Of a stretch of DNA of 64,000 nucleotides, positions 49,986-58,989 are shown in pieces (within the stretch, counting starts at the first letter, position 1; each line of letters begins with the position of its first letter). The notes beneath the pieces are model-generated. The model was not told the DNA's origin. It saw only the letters and a list, made by a program, of their open reading frames with translations, and made no database searches. This DNA comes from Allobosea vaviloviae. GTDB lineage: Bacteria; Pseudomonadota; Alphaproteobacteria; Rhizobiales; Beijerinckiaceae. The position numbers and the translations under genes are program-made. Where the stretch lies: assembly GCF_001298265.1 (NCBI RefSeq), contig NZ_LGSZ01000052.1:143743-207742 (forward strand), written 5' to 3'.

Positions 49986-50414
49986 ATGACCACGAGAGCC
50001 ATCAAGACCAGCGTCCTTGGGATCTGCACCGTCCTTCTCGGTGTGTCGCAGGCCGCCGCGCAGGCCTGCCCCGGGAACTTCAAGGCCGACGGCGTGCCGA
50101 TGGTCACAGGCATCACCTATCGCAGCTGGGACCTGATCAAGGGCAAGGCACCGGCCGCCGTCCTGAAGAATCTCGCCGCCGCCGTCGCGGCCGAAGGCTT
50201 CGCCGGCATCCGCGTCGAAAACGCCACCAGCTCCGTTGCCGCGATCCAGGAGACCAGCGGCTCGGGCCGGCCGCAGACCCTGCGCGTCACCGCCCGCCAA
50301 AGTGGCCCTGCGACCCGCGTCGATGCGGTTTTTGTCGTGCAGGCCGGGCAGATCGCGCCGGAGGGCTATGTTCGCGACGCGCTCTGCCGCGTCATCGCCG
50401 GCGGCCGCGGCTGA
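49986..50414 (+). CDS. Small exported protein of unknown function
   Basis: 142 residues from ATG 49986 with ACGGAGATC before it. Signal peptide MTTRAIKTSVLGICTVLLGV ending near AAA-QACPG (about residue 25). Two cysteines in the mature part (QACPG and ALCRVI) probably form a disulfide. Internal text includes VTGITYRSWDLIKGKAP. I do not recognise the family. It precedes the CAP-domain lipoprotein gene by 92 bp. Confidence 0.78.
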   Translation: MTTRAIKTSVLGICTVLLGVSQAAAQACPGNFKADGVPMVTGITYRSWDLIKGKAPAAVLKNLAAAVAAEGFAGIRVENATSSVAAIQETSGSGRPQTLRVTARQSGPATRVDAVFVVQAGQIAPEGYVRDALCRVIAGGRG

Positions 50415-50506
50415 GGGGGGCGCGCCCGCGGCTGAGGACAGCGACCGCGTCGCAAAACCGCCCGGAACCTCCGGCACATCGTCAGCCCCTCCCACGAAAG
50501 GCGACG

Positions 50507-51079
50507 ATGACCCCGCTGATTCCCCGCCTGGCCGGGCTCGCCCTCGCCCTTCTCGCCGCCGGCTGCGCTGGCGAACCGCGTCGCACGACGCCGCTCGACT
50601 CGCGCGCCGCGGAGCGCCTCGCCGCCGTCAGCCTCGATCCCGCCGAGGCCGGCCGCATCTTCAACGCCTATCGGTCGAGCCAGGGCCTGGGCCCGGTCAG
50701 GCTCGATCCCGTCCTGACCGCAATGGCCCAGCGTCAGGCCGATGCGATGGCGAAGGCCAACTTGCTCTCGCACGACGCCGGCGGCAGCTTCGCCTCCCGC
50801 GTCCATGCCGCCGGGCTCGATGCAGCGCGTGCGGCCGAAAATCTCGGCGGCGGTTACTATTCCACTCAAGAAGCCTTCACCGGCTGGCGCGCCTCAGCGG
50901 GCCACGACGCCAACCTGCGGATGAAGGAGGCGACGCGCTTCGGCATCGCGCTCGCGAAGGACCCGCAGACGCAATACCGCGCCTGGTGGGCGCTGGTGGT
51001 CGCGGGCGAGCCGGAGACGCGTGTGGAGATGTCGGCGGGACCGGTCGGCTGGTTCGGCTCTAACCGGCCACCGCGCTGA
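50507..51079 (+). CDS. CAP-domain (SCP-like) lipoprotein
   Basis: 190 residues from ATG 50507, AAAGG upstream. A lipoprotein signal ends LLAAGCAGEP, with the lipidated Cys near residue 20. The CAP domain shows IFNAYRSSQGLGPVRLDPVL, MAKANLLSHDAGGSF, AENLGGGYYSTQEAFTGWRA and W-rich AWWALVVAGEPE. CAP proteins are secreted; bacterial roles are mostly unknown. Probably anchored in the outer or inner membrane. Confidence 0.92.
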   Translation: MTPLIPRLAGLALALLAAGCAGEPRRTTPLDSRAAERLAAVSLDPAEAGRIFNAYRSSQGLGPVRLDPVLTAMAQRQADAMAKANLLSHDAGGSFASRVHAAGLDAARAAENLGGGYYSTQEAFTGWRASAGHDANLRMKEATRFGIALAKDPQTQYRAWWALVVAGEPETRVEMSAGPVGWFGSNRPPR

Positions 51080-51160
51080 AACGACAGTCCCCGCATGACG
51101 AAGGCCTTTACAAACCCGCTGCCATGGGGATGGCTCGCCCCGTCCATCCCGGAGCCAGCC

Positions 51161-51787
51161 ATGACCTTCGAAACCTGGGCGGCCTTCGCCGCCGCCACCG
51201 CCGTCCTCCTGGTTATTCCCGGCCCGACGATCCTGCTCGTCGTCTCCTATGCGCTCGGCCAGGGCTGGCGCACGGCGCTGCCCACCGCGGCCGGCGTCGC
51301 GCTGGGTGATTTCACCGCGATGACGCTGTCGATACTGGGCGTCGGGGCCTTGCTGGCAACCTCGGCGACGGTCTTCACGGCGCTGAAATGGGTCGGCGCG
51401 ACCTATCTGATCTGGCTCGGCATCAAGCTGTTCCGGGCCGGCGGCACGCTCGATGCCAAGCCGCGCGAGGATGCCGTTTCGTCCCTGAAGATGCTCGTCC
51501 ATGCCTGGCTGGTGACGGCGCTGAACCCCAAGAGCATCACCTTCTTCGTCGCTTTCCTGCCGCAGTTCCTCGATCCGAAGGCCGATTTCTGGACGCAGAT
51601 GCTGATCTTCGAGGCGACCTTCGTGACGCTCGCCGCTGCAAACGCCTTCGGCTACGCGCTGGTGGCCTCGCGTGCCCGCGCGGTCGTCACCAACCCCCGC
51701 GCGATCGGCCTGTTCAACAAGGCCGGCGGCACGCTCCTGATCGGAGCGGGAATCGCGACCGTCGCGGTTCGCTCGGGGCAGGGCTGA
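51161..51787 (+). CDS. LysE/RhtB family amino-acid exporter
   Basis: 208 residues from ATG 51161, with GGAG upstream; an in-frame start at 51095 would add a non-membrane extension. The family start MTFETWAAFAAATAVLLVIP leads into GPTILLVVSYALGQGWRTAL; ALNPKSITFFVAFLPQFLDP is the LysE signature, and about six helices are seen. These exporters remove excess amino acids or homoserine lactones. The substrate is unknown. Confidence 0.92.
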   Translation: MTFETWAAFAAATAVLLVIPGPTILLVVSYALGQGWRTALPTAAGVALGDFTAMTLSILGVGALLATSATVFTALKWVGATYLIWLGIKLFRAGGTLDAKPREDAVSSLKMLVHAWLVTALNPKSITFFVAFLPQFLDPKADFWTQMLIFEATFVTLAAANAFGYALVASRARAVVTNPRAIGLFNKAGGTLLIGAGIATVAVRSGQG

Positions 51788-51803
51788 GCACGGCACGCCC
51801 CCC

Positions 51804-52667
51804 TCAATTCGTCCCCCGCGCATTCAGCCGGGCCTGGAACCAGCGCAGCGCCATGCCGGCCCATTCCTTCGGCACGTCGTCATGGTCTGAGGGGTGCAGT
51901 GCCAGCGACAATTCCCGCCGGCTGTTGCAGGCACTCCAGCTCCGGCGCCAGAATACCGCATCGGTCTGGAAGCTGTCGGGTCTCAACCCGTTGCAGCCAT
52001 CGACCCGGCGCCAGAGCTGAAGCCCCTCGAAGATGTCGCCCTGCTCGAGTTCGCCTCCGCGCAGGGGGCGTCCTTCCAGCGGCACGGTGCGGTCGCGCCA
52101 GCCATGGGTCTGGAGCAGGTCGACCGGCCCGGCGCAGACCGTCGGATGCGGCCGCCAGAAGCCGCCGGCGATCGGCGCATAGGCCGCCCCGAGCCCCGGA
52201 TCCTTGCAGGCAAGATACCAGACCAGCGACGCGCCGATCGAGAAGCCCGAGACCAGTACGCGCTTGCGGTCGATCGAAAAACGTTTGGCCGCGTCATCGA
52301 GCACCTCATGGGCGAAGGCGAGTTCGTCGCGCTGCCGCGGGCCTTCGGGCCGGAACGACCAACCGGTGCCGAACGCATTGCCCGGCCGCATCAATCCATT
52401 AGCGCCGAGCACGACATAGCCGGCCTCGACGAAGGGCCTCAGATACGAGCTGGTTTCGAGCACGCTGCTGCCGAGCCCGCCCGCGCCATGGAAGAACAAC
52501 ACGGCCGGGCGCGTCCCGCCGGCGGCCGGGGCCTCGGCCGGCAACGCCGCGTGATAGCTCCCGAGCGGCGTCGCGCAGGCATTCGCGGCATCGCCGCAGG
52601 GTTCTGCTGCCGGAGCCGAAATGGGGAGGATCGCGGCTGCCAGCAGCACCGCCAGTCTCTGCTTCAT
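51804..52667 (-). CDS. Exported alpha/beta hydrolase (PHB depolymerase/LpqC-type esterase)
   Basis: 287 residues. Signal peptide MKQRLAVLLAAAILPISAPA; mature enzyme has the oxyanion region AVLFFHGAGGLGSSV, the nucleophile loop VLVSGFSIGASLVWYLAC (Ser near 141), a Asp in TVPLEGR context, and HPSDHDDVP near the end for the catalytic His. Several cysteines suggest disulfides. The fold resembles polyhydroxybutyrate depolymerases and feruloyl esterase-like enzymes. The substrate is unknown. Confidence 0.86.
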   Translation of the reverse strand: MKQRLAVLLAAAILPISAPAAEPCGDAANACATPLGSYHAALPAEAPAAGGTRPAVLFFHGAGGLGSSVLETSSYLRPFVEAGYVVLGANGLMRPGNAFGTGWSFRPEGPRQRDELAFAHEVLDDAAKRFSIDRKRVLVSGFSIGASLVWYLACKDPGLGAAYAPIAGGFWRPHPTVCAGPVDLLQTHGWRDRTVPLEGRPLRGGELEQGDIFEGLQLWRRVDGCNGLRPDSFQTDAVFWRRSWSACNSRRELSLALHPSDHDDVPKEWAGMALRWFQARLNARGTN

Positions 52668-52768
52668 CAGGGGTGACTTTCACGAGGCCGCGACCGACTA
52701 TGCCGGCGACCGGTCCGCGCGATCAACCGCCCCTTGACGCATCGTGAACGGATACCACCTGCACAAGC

Positions 52769-53824
52769 ATGAACCGTCGCAAGCTCCTGGCCCTGCTCGG
52801 CCTGCCCGCCCTTTTCGCCTCCGGCGCCGCCTGGGCCTCCCTCACCCGCTCGCGCAACCCCTATTATCAGGGGCCGGTTGCCGAGAATTTCGACGGCCTG
52901 CGCTTCACAGATGGGCGCACCGTGACCAAGGGCCTGCTCGACGTGCTAAAGTGGCAGACCGCCAAGCGAGACCGCGAGGCCTTTCCGGCGCGATATCCCG
53001 CGCCACCGCAGGACAGGCCGCCGGCCCGCGTCGATGGCCTCCGCATCGTCCATTTGGGCCATGCCTCGTTCCTCTATCAGGTCGCGGGGCTCAACCTGCT
53101 GATCGACCCGGTCTATTCGCAGCGTGCGAGCCCGCTCTCCTTCATTGGCCCCAAGCGCGTCAATGAGCCCGGCGTCGCCTTTGCGGAGCTGCCCCGCATC
53201 GACGCCGTCTTGATCACCCACAACCATTACGACCATCTCGACATCGAGACACTGGCGCGCCTGCACGCCCGCGACCAACCGCGCATGATCATGCCGCTCG
53301 GCAACGACACGATCATCCGCGCCCGCATCCCTGACGCCCGCGCCGAGGCGCATGACTGGTCGGCCCGCCTCGCGCTGTCGGATTCCGTCGCGTTGACTCT
53401 GGTGCCGAGCTACCACTGGTCGGCGCGCGGCGCCTTCGACCGGCGCATGGCGCTGTGGTGCTCTTATGTCGTGGAGGCGGCCGGCACGAAGATTTTCCAC
53501 ATAGGCGACACCGGCTATCACGACGGCTCGCTCTATGAGCGGCTCGGCGCCGAACACGGACCGTTCCGGCTCGCCGTGCTGCCGATCGGCGCCTATGAGC
53601 CGCGCTGGTTCATGTCGGACAACCACATGAACCCGGACGAGGCGGTGAAGGTGATGCTGGCGTTGAAGGCCGAGCAGGCGCTCGGCCACCACTGGGGCAC
53701 GTTCCAGCTCACCGACGAGGGCATCGATCGCCCGCCGGCGGCGCTCACAGCGGCCCTGGCGCAGGCCGGCCTGCCGGAAGAGCGCTTCAAGCCGATGCGC
53801 CCGGGGCTAAGCTGGAGTGCCTGA
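52769..53824 (+). CDS. MBL-fold metallo-hydrolase (UlaG/NAPE-PLD-like)
   Basis: 351 residues. A short N-terminal hydrophobic segment with MNRRKLLALLGLPALFASGA may be a signal or anchor. The metal-binding motif is LITHNHYDHLDIETL (near 155), preceded by IVHLGHASFLYQVAG and followed by YHWSARGAFDRRMALWCS, IFHIGDTGYHDGSLYERL and LGHHWGTFQLTDE. It resembles phospholipase D-type (NAPE-PLD) and UlaG hydrolases. Probably acts on a phospholipid or lactone. Confidence 0.9.
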   Translation: MNRRKLLALLGLPALFASGAAWASLTRSRNPYYQGPVAENFDGLRFTDGRTVTKGLLDVLKWQTAKRDREAFPARYPAPPQDRPPARVDGLRIVHLGHASFLYQVAGLNLLIDPVYSQRASPLSFIGPKRVNEPGVAFAELPRIDAVLITHNHYDHLDIETLARLHARDQPRMIMPLGNDTIIRARIPDARAEAHDWSARLALSDSVALTLVPSYHWSARGAFDRRMALWCSYVVEAAGTKIFHIGDTGYHDGSLYERLGAEHGPFRLAVLPIGAYEPRWFMSDNHMNPDEAVKVMLALKAEQALGHHWGTFQLTDEGIDRPPAALTAALAQAGLPEERFKPMRPGLSWSA

Positions 53825-53835
53825 AGCAGGCTGCT

Positions 53836-54735
53836 CTATCTTGGCTGGACGTAGACGTTGATCTCGAGATTGGGATCGGCCGGATCGCTGAGATCGCCGA
53901 CATACTCTTCGAGGAAGGCATCCTTCACGGTGATGCTCTTGGCCTCGAGATAAGCCGTGATCGTCTCATAGGTCGAATCGATGTCGTCATAGGGCGCGAC
54001 ATGGACGAAGCGCAGCGACGGCCCTGCAGGCGAAAGCCCGGGGCGGACGCCGCTGCCGAAGCTCGAGCTCCGGTCTCCGGCCGGGCCTTGGCCCACCGGC
54101 AGCATCGCCTCGTAGCGGAAACCGTTGTCGTCCGTCTCGATGAACAGCGTCAGCGGCCGCCCAGCGATCGGCAGCTGAGCCTTCTCCGCTTCCTGCCGCA
54201 GGATACGGAAGCTCTCGTTCAGGCGCTTGAACCCTTCGTTCCAGCTCGACTGGCCCGACAACATCAGCACCGGCTTGGCGACGAGCAGCACCTGATCGAC
54301 ATCGCTGGGATCGCCGCGCTTGCCTGCGAGAGTCTCGTTGGCATTGGTCGTCCCCGTCTGCTGCTGCAGGTTCGGCGGCTGAACTGGCTGAATCGCTCCC
54401 GGCGGCGGCAGGGTCGGCGGCGGCTGCACGGGTTGCGGCTCCAGCGGAACCTGCGGGGTCGGAGCAGGCTGAACCGGCTCGGGCGTCACCGGCCTGGGCG
54501 GAGCTGGGGCGGGCTGGACGGGCTGTGGGCCCGGCGCGGGCTCCGGAACCGCAGCTGGCGGGGCAGGAACCGGCGGCGCCGGCTGAGCCTGCACAGGAAC
54601 GGCGGCTCCCGGCGGCGGCGCCAGCGGCGCGGATTCGACGGCCGTGGGCGGGGCGACACGTGTCTGCGCCATGGCCGCCAGGGCCGTGCCCAGCAACGCG
54701 GCAAGCGCCGCACCAGCGATCAAGGAATGCCGCAT
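53836..54735 (-). CDS. Exported Pro-rich protein with GyrI-like effector-binding domain
   Basis: 299 residues from ATG 54735, AGGACAG before it. Signal peptide MRHSLIAGAALAALLGTALA, then a roughly 100-residue Pro/Ala/Gln linker (about 30-125), then a folded domain with RPLTLFIETDDNGFRYEAML and ITAYLEAKSITVKDAFLEEY. The latter resembles the GyrI/SOUL-type effector-binding domain. Similar proteins occur in Bradyrhizobiaceae-type genomes. Probably periplasmic; the linker may cross the peptidoglycan. Function unknown. Confidence 0.82.
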   Translation of the reverse strand: MRHSLIAGAALAALLGTALAAMAQTRVAPPTAVESAPLAPPPGAAVPVQAQPAPPVPAPPAAVPEPAPGPQPVQPAPAPPRPVTPEPVQPAPTPQVPLEPQPVQPPPTLPPPGAIQPVQPPNLQQQTGTTNANETLAGKRGDPSDVDQVLLVAKPVLMLSGQSSWNEGFKRLNESFRILRQEAEKAQLPIAGRPLTLFIETDDNGFRYEAMLPVGQGPAGDRSSSFGSGVRPGLSPAGPSLRFVHVAPYDDIDSTYETITAYLEAKSITVKDAFLEEYVGDLSDPADPNLEINVYVQPR

Positions 54736-54879
54736 CGTCACTGTCCTGTCCAATGAAGCCGAATCACGCCCTTGCGGCGCAACATAGAATGCCCACCTAG
54801 GCCGAGGAACGACGCTAAGGGTGGCTTTTTCACGTCGCCTCCGTCATAGAGCCGCACTTCATGGGATGCATGTGACAGA

Positions 54880-55767
54880 ATGAACGCCCTGGCCCATCGC
54901 CGGTTCCTCAAGATGAACGGTCTCGGCAACCAGATCACCGTGCTCGACCTGCGGGGCACGAAGCTGCGGGTCGGCGAAAGCGATGCGCGCGCCATCGCCG
55001 CCGAGCCCCGCGCCCGCTTCGACCAGCTCATGGTCCTGCACGACGCGAAAACTCCCGGAACCGATGCGTTCGTCCGGATCTACAACACCGATGGCTCCGA
55101 AGCCGGCGCCTGTGGCAACGGCACGCGCTGCGTCGCCTGGGCCATGCTGGCCGATCCCATGATGGGTGATGCGTCCAAGACGGTTCTGACCCTGCAGACC
55201 AAGGCGGGGCTGCTACCGGCCCGGCGCGACAGCGATCTCGTCTTTACCGTCGACATGGGCGCGCCCAGGCTGGCCTGGGACGAGATCCCGCTGGCCGAGC
55301 CGTTCCACGACACGGCCCATTTCGAGCTCCAGATCGGCCCGATCGACGATCCCATCCTGCACACGCCCTGCGCCGTCAATATGGGCAATCCGCACGCCGT
55401 CTTCTTCGTCGACGACCCCTACCGCTTCAATCTCGCGCAGATCGGCCCGCTGCTCGAAAACCACCCGATCTTCCCCGACCGCGCCAATATCGAGCTCGCC
55501 GCCGTGACCGCGCCCGACCATATCGTGCTGCGTGTCTGGGAGCGCGGCGCCGGCATCACCCAGGCCTGTGGTTCGGGTGCCTGTGCGGCGCTCGTCGCGG
55601 CCGTCCGCCGCGAATTGTCGGCGCGCAAGGCCGTGGTCAGCCTGCCCGGCGGAGACCTCACCATCGAGTGGCGCGAAAGCGACGACCATGTCCTGATGAC
55701 CGGCCCGGTCGAATTCGAATGGGAAGGCACGCTGGCACCCGAGCTGTTCGAGACCGCCGCCCGATGA
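54880..55767 (+). CDS. dapF: Diaminopimelate epimerase
   Basis: 295 residues. [20 protein letters not shown] at the start; the two catalytic cysteines are in [17 protein letters not shown] and [17 protein letters not shown]. It converts LL- to meso-diaminopimelate for peptidoglycan and lysine. The stop overlaps the MtaB start by 4 nt (ATGA), a standing arrangement in alphaproteobacteria. Confidence 0.97.
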   Translation: MNALAHRRFLKMNGLGNQITVLDLRGTKLRVGESDARAIAAEPRARFDQLMVLHDAKTPGTDAFVRIYNTDGSEAGACGNGTRCVAWAMLADPMMGDASKTVLTLQTKAGLLPARRDSDLVFTVDMGAPRLAWDEIPLAEPFHDTAHFELQIGPIDDPILHTPCAVNMGNPHAVFFVDDPYRFNLAQIGPLLENHPIFPDRANIELAAVTAPDHIVLRVWERGAGITQACGSGACAALVAAVRRELSARKAVVSLPGGDLTIEWRESDDHVLMTGPVEFEWEGTLAPELFETAAR

Positions 55768-57053
55768 CCCTGGAGGTGGTCACCTTCGGCTGCCGCCTCA
55801 ACATCGTCGAGGGCGAGGCGATCAGCCGTCATGCGCAGGCCGCCGGCATCGCCGACATGGCCATCGTCAACGCCTGCGCTGTGACCGCCGAGGCGACGCG
55901 GCAGGCACGCCAGGCGATCCGCCGGCTCCGGCGCGACCGACCGGACCGGCCTGTCATCGTCACCGGCTGCGCCGCGCAGATCGAGCCGGAGCGCTTCGCG
56001 CAGATGCCCGAGACGGCCCGTATCATCGGCAATGCCGAGAAGATGCAGGCCGCGACCTGGGCGGCGCTCGCCCGCTCGAACAGCCTCGCCGCCGCAACCG
56101 ACGGGCCCGCCTCCGACAAGATCGCCGTCGGCGACATCATGAGCCAGACCATGCTGGGAGCCGCCCCGAGCGGGCGCTCGGCCAGGCAGACGCGCGGCTT
56201 CGTCCAGGTCCAGAATGGCTGCGACCATCGCTGCACCTTCTGCGTCATCCCCTTCGGGCGCGGCAATTCGCGCTCGCGGCCCATCGACGGCGTGGTGGCG
56301 CAATGCCGGGCGCTGCTGGAGGCCGGAACGCGCGAGGTGGTGCTGACCGGCGTCGATCTGACGAGCTACGGCCGCGACCTCCAAAGCCCTGACGGCAAAG
56401 AGGCGCCGACGCTCGGCCTGCTGGTGCGCGCCATCCTGCGCGCGCTGCCCGAGCTGCCGCGCCTGCGCCTGTCCTCGATCGACGCCGTCGAGGTCGATGA
56501 CGATCTGCGCGAGGCGATCGCGGGCGAAAGCCGGCTGATGCCGCACCTGCATCTGTCGCTGCAGGCCGGCGACGATCTCATCCTCAAGCGCATGAAGCGC
56601 CGCCATGGCCGCGACGACGCGATCCGCTTCTGCGCGGAGATGCGGGCCTTGCGGCCCGATATCGCCTTCGGCGCCGATCTGATCGCCGGCTTCCCGACCG
56701 AGGACGAGGCGATGTTCCGGCGTTCGCTCGACCTCATCGCCGAATGCGGGCTGAGCTTCGTCCACGTCTTCCCCTATTCGGCCCGTCCCGGCACGCCGGC
56801 CGCGCGCATGCCGCAGCTTCAGGGCGATATCGTCTCCGAACGGGCGACACGGCTGCGCGCAGCAGCGACGGCCGCCCATGCAGCCCATCTCGACGCACGC
56901 CTTGGCAAGCCGCTGAGCGTGCTGACCGAACGCGGCAACACCGGCCGCGCCGAGGATTTCACGCTGGTGCGCTTCGGGCAGCACATCGCGGCCGGCGAGA
57001 TCGTCGAAGTCCTGGCGGGAACGGCCGATCAGCGGGCGCTGCTGGCGGCTTGA
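55764..57053 (+). CDS. mtaB: tRNA (t6A37) methylthiotransferase MtaB-like
   Basis: 429 residues from ATG 55764. UPF0004 domain cysteines: [25 protein letters not shown] and [10 protein letters not shown]. The radical SAM motif is [20 protein letters not shown] (CxxxCxxC, near 150), followed by [14 protein letters not shown]; a TRAM-like tail ends with the genes. The enzyme adds a methylthio group to t6A37 of tRNAs. It is coupled to dapF by the ATGA overlap. Confidence 0.95.
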   Translation: MTLEVVTFGCRLNIVEGEAISRHAQAAGIADMAIVNACAVTAEATRQARQAIRRLRRDRPDRPVIVTGCAAQIEPERFAQMPETARIIGNAEKMQAATWAALARSNSLAAATDGPASDKIAVGDIMSQTMLGAAPSGRSARQTRGFVQVQNGCDHRCTFCVIPFGRGNSRSRPIDGVVAQCRALLEAGTREVVLTGVDLTSYGRDLQSPDGKEAPTLGLLVRAILRALPELPRLRLSSIDAVEVDDDLREAIAGESRLMPHLHLSLQAGDDLILKRMKRRHGRDDAIRFCAEMRALRPDIAFGADLIAGFPTEDEAMFRRSLDLIAECGLSFVHVFPYSARPGTPAARMPQLQGDIVSERATRLRAAATAAHAAHLDARLGKPLSVLTERGNTGRAEDFTLVRFGQHIAAGEIVEVLAGTADQRALLAA

Positions 57054-57059
57054 GGCCCC

Positions 57060-57446
57060 TCAAACCAGCCTGACGAGATCCGAATAGGCCTGCAGTTTGC
57101 TGTCCGCAGTCAAAAAGATCGCGGGTTCCGCCATGGCCTGGGCCACAAGAAGGCGATCGAAAGGGTCGCCATGATGCTGCGGAAGATCGCGAACGGCGAT
57201 TGCAACCCGCGACGTGACAGGTGCTTCGATGAAGCCGGCCGCGCCCATCAGGTCCAGAAGTCGGTTTGGCTCGATCTGGAAATCCTGCCGCCTCAGCGCA
57301 GCCTTGATCGCGATCTCCCAGATGCTGGCAGCGCTGAAAAGAATGACGTTATCGGCATCCTGTATCTGCTCTTGAGCAGAAAGGCTCAAACGCTCGGGCG
57401 TGTAGAACGACCAGAGCAAGACGTGGGTATCGAGAAGAATCCGCAT
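57060..57446 (-). CDS. PIN-domain toxin (VapC-like) of a second toxin-antitoxin pair
   Basis: 128 residues from ATG 57446, overlapping the antitoxin stop by one nucleotide (TGATG). PIN acidic residues: ILLDTHVLLWSF (Asp near 5), SIWEIAIKAALRRQD (Glu near 40), HGDPFDRLLVAQA (Asp near 95) and FLTADSKLQAY. It has the DTHVLLW opening of the PIN family associated with Phd antitoxins. Probably an RNase. Confidence 0.92.
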   Translation of the reverse strand: MRILLDTHVLLWSFYTPERLSLSAQEQIQDADNVILFSAASIWEIAIKAALRRQDFQIEPNRLLDLMGAAGFIEAPVTSRVAIAVRDLPQHHGDPFDRLLVAQAMAEPAIFLTADSKLQAYSDLVRLV

Positions 57447-57682
57447 CAGCCCCCCAGAAACGACTTCAGAACGTCGTCGGGCAGGGGCGCATCGAAATCT
57501 TCGGGAATTTTGCATTGCCCCGCCAGGAGGCCGAGTTGACGCTTTGGACGGACCGGCTCCAACGGGACAAGGCGCGCCATCGGCTTGCCGTGCTTTGCGA
57601 TGATGACCTCGCCGCCGGCGGCGACATCGTCGACGAGACGAGACAGATGGGTTTTTGCAGCGTGAATGTTCACCGTCTTCAT
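57446..57682 (-). CDS. Phd/YefM family antitoxin
   Basis: 78 residues from ATG 57682. The Phd fold begins MKTVNIHAAKTHLSRLVDDV and continues AGGEVIIAKHGKPMARLVPL; the C-terminal tail LPDDVLKSFLGG would neutralise the toxin. It partners the PIN toxin gene at 57060. It also likely represses the operon. Confidence 0.93.
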   Translation of the reverse strand: MKTVNIHAAKTHLSRLVDDVAAGGEVIIAKHGKPMARLVPLEPVRPKRQLGLLAGQCKIPEDFDAPLPDDVLKSFLGG

Positions 57683-57759
57683 CGCCGCCTCCTTGGATAC
57701 AAACTAACTTAGTTCATCAGCCACCGCACGCAAGGACTCCGGCTAACGGGGCCGAAGCT

Positions 57760-58908
57760 TCAATCCACTCGCGCCGCGCCGTTCACCCTCTGCACCTGAT
57801 TGTTGCAGTACCCGCGCGGGTTCCACGCCATCTCCAGCGGCTGAGCATGGCCTTCGACATTGCGCGCCTGCGCCAGCACGGCCAGAGGTCCAGGGCTGTC
57901 GATCGCGACATCGGCTGTAAAGTGCCGCCAGGCGAAAGGCCCCTCGCCTTCCTCCAGAACGGCCTCGCGCCAGGTCGCGCCGCCGTCGCAGGAGACGCAC
58001 ACGCCCGCGAGCGCAACCGCCCCGCTCCAGGCGAAGCCGAAGACGCGCAGAACGCCGCCGACAGGAACCGTGAACCCATGCACGGGAGCCGTGATCAGCG
58101 ATTTCACCGGCATGTCGGTGATCACCGCAAACAGGCTCTCGTCGAGGGGCTCGCCCGGGCGCACGGCCTGTATCGGCATGCGGTAGTCGGTGCCGCGCAT
58201 CTTCGCGCCGTCATGCTCGCACGGACGCAGCGCGATGCGGTCGAGCCATTTCTGCCAGGCCGAGCCCGGAAAGCCCGGCGCGACGATCCGGAGCGGCCCG
58301 CCGTGCAGGCGCGGCAGCGGCTCGTCGTTCATCGCAAAGGCGATCAGCGTCTCAGGCGCCAGCGCCTTGGCGATCGGCAAGCCACGCGACAGCGCCGGCC
58401 GCGACGGGTCGGCGATCAGCCGGTCGGGCGCATGATGCCCGGTATAAACGGCGCTCTCGCGCACACCCGCATGCTCCAGCACATCTTTCAGCCGCACGCC
58501 GGTCCAGCGCGCGCAGCCGACCGCGCCGAGGCGCCAGGGCAGGCCGTCGGTCGCCGGCGAAAATTGCGAGCGGCCATTGCCGGCGCATTCGAGCACCGCC
58601 GTCAGCGTGACCGTCTCGAAGCGCTCGCGCAGCGCGGCAACCGTCCAGACGGCAGGCCGCTCGACCTCCCCGTCGATGGTCAGCGTCCAGTCGCGGCCAG
58701 GCTCCACCTCCGGCACATCGCCGTTGTTGCGAATGAAGAAGGCATCGACCGCCGTGATCGGCTCGCAGAGCAGGTCGAGCGGCGGTTCGGCATTCAGCGC
58801 GGCGTCGTCATGGACGAAGAGCCCCGGCTTGAGACGGCGCAGCAGCGGCAGTTCGATCAGCGGGCGAGGCAAACAGGCACTTCTCCGGTGGCGCAGGCGG
58901 GCGCGCAC
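57760..58908 (-). CDS. Sulfite oxidase-type molybdopterin enzyme
   Basis: 382 residues, starting at GTG 58908; other starts further in are possible. The molybdenum ligand Cys is in LTAVLECAGNGRSQF (near 107), with TGHHAPDRL and LRIVAPGFPGSAWQKWLDRI and a C-terminal dimerisation domain with CVSCDGGATWREAVLEE. Sulfite oxidases oxidise sulfite to sulfate. The protein has no obvious signal peptide, and no cytochrome partner gene lies nearby, so the acceptor is unclear. Confidence 0.88.
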   Translation of the reverse strand: MRARLRHRRSACLPRPLIELPLLRRLKPGLFVHDDAALNAEPPLDLLCEPITAVDAFFIRNNGDVPEVEPGRDWTLTIDGEVERPAVWTVAALRERFETVTLTAVLECAGNGRSQFSPATDGLPWRLGAVGCARWTGVRLKDVLEHAGVRESAVYTGHHAPDRLIADPSRPALSRGLPIAKALAPETLIAFAMNDEPLPRLHGGPLRIVAPGFPGSAWQKWLDRIALRPCEHDGAKMRGTDYRMPIQAVRPGEPLDESLFAVITDMPVKSLITAPVHGFTVPVGGVLRVFGFAWSGAVALAGVCVSCDGGATWREAVLEEGEGPFAWRHFTADVAIDSPGPLAVLAQARNVEGHAQPLEMAWNPRGYCNNQVQRVNGAARVD

Positions 58909-58989
58909 CGGAAGGGCCGGAGCGCGATCACCTCGGCGAGTCTAGCCGAGCCGGGAGGCGAAGGCGATGGCAGCCACGCATCACCTCCG

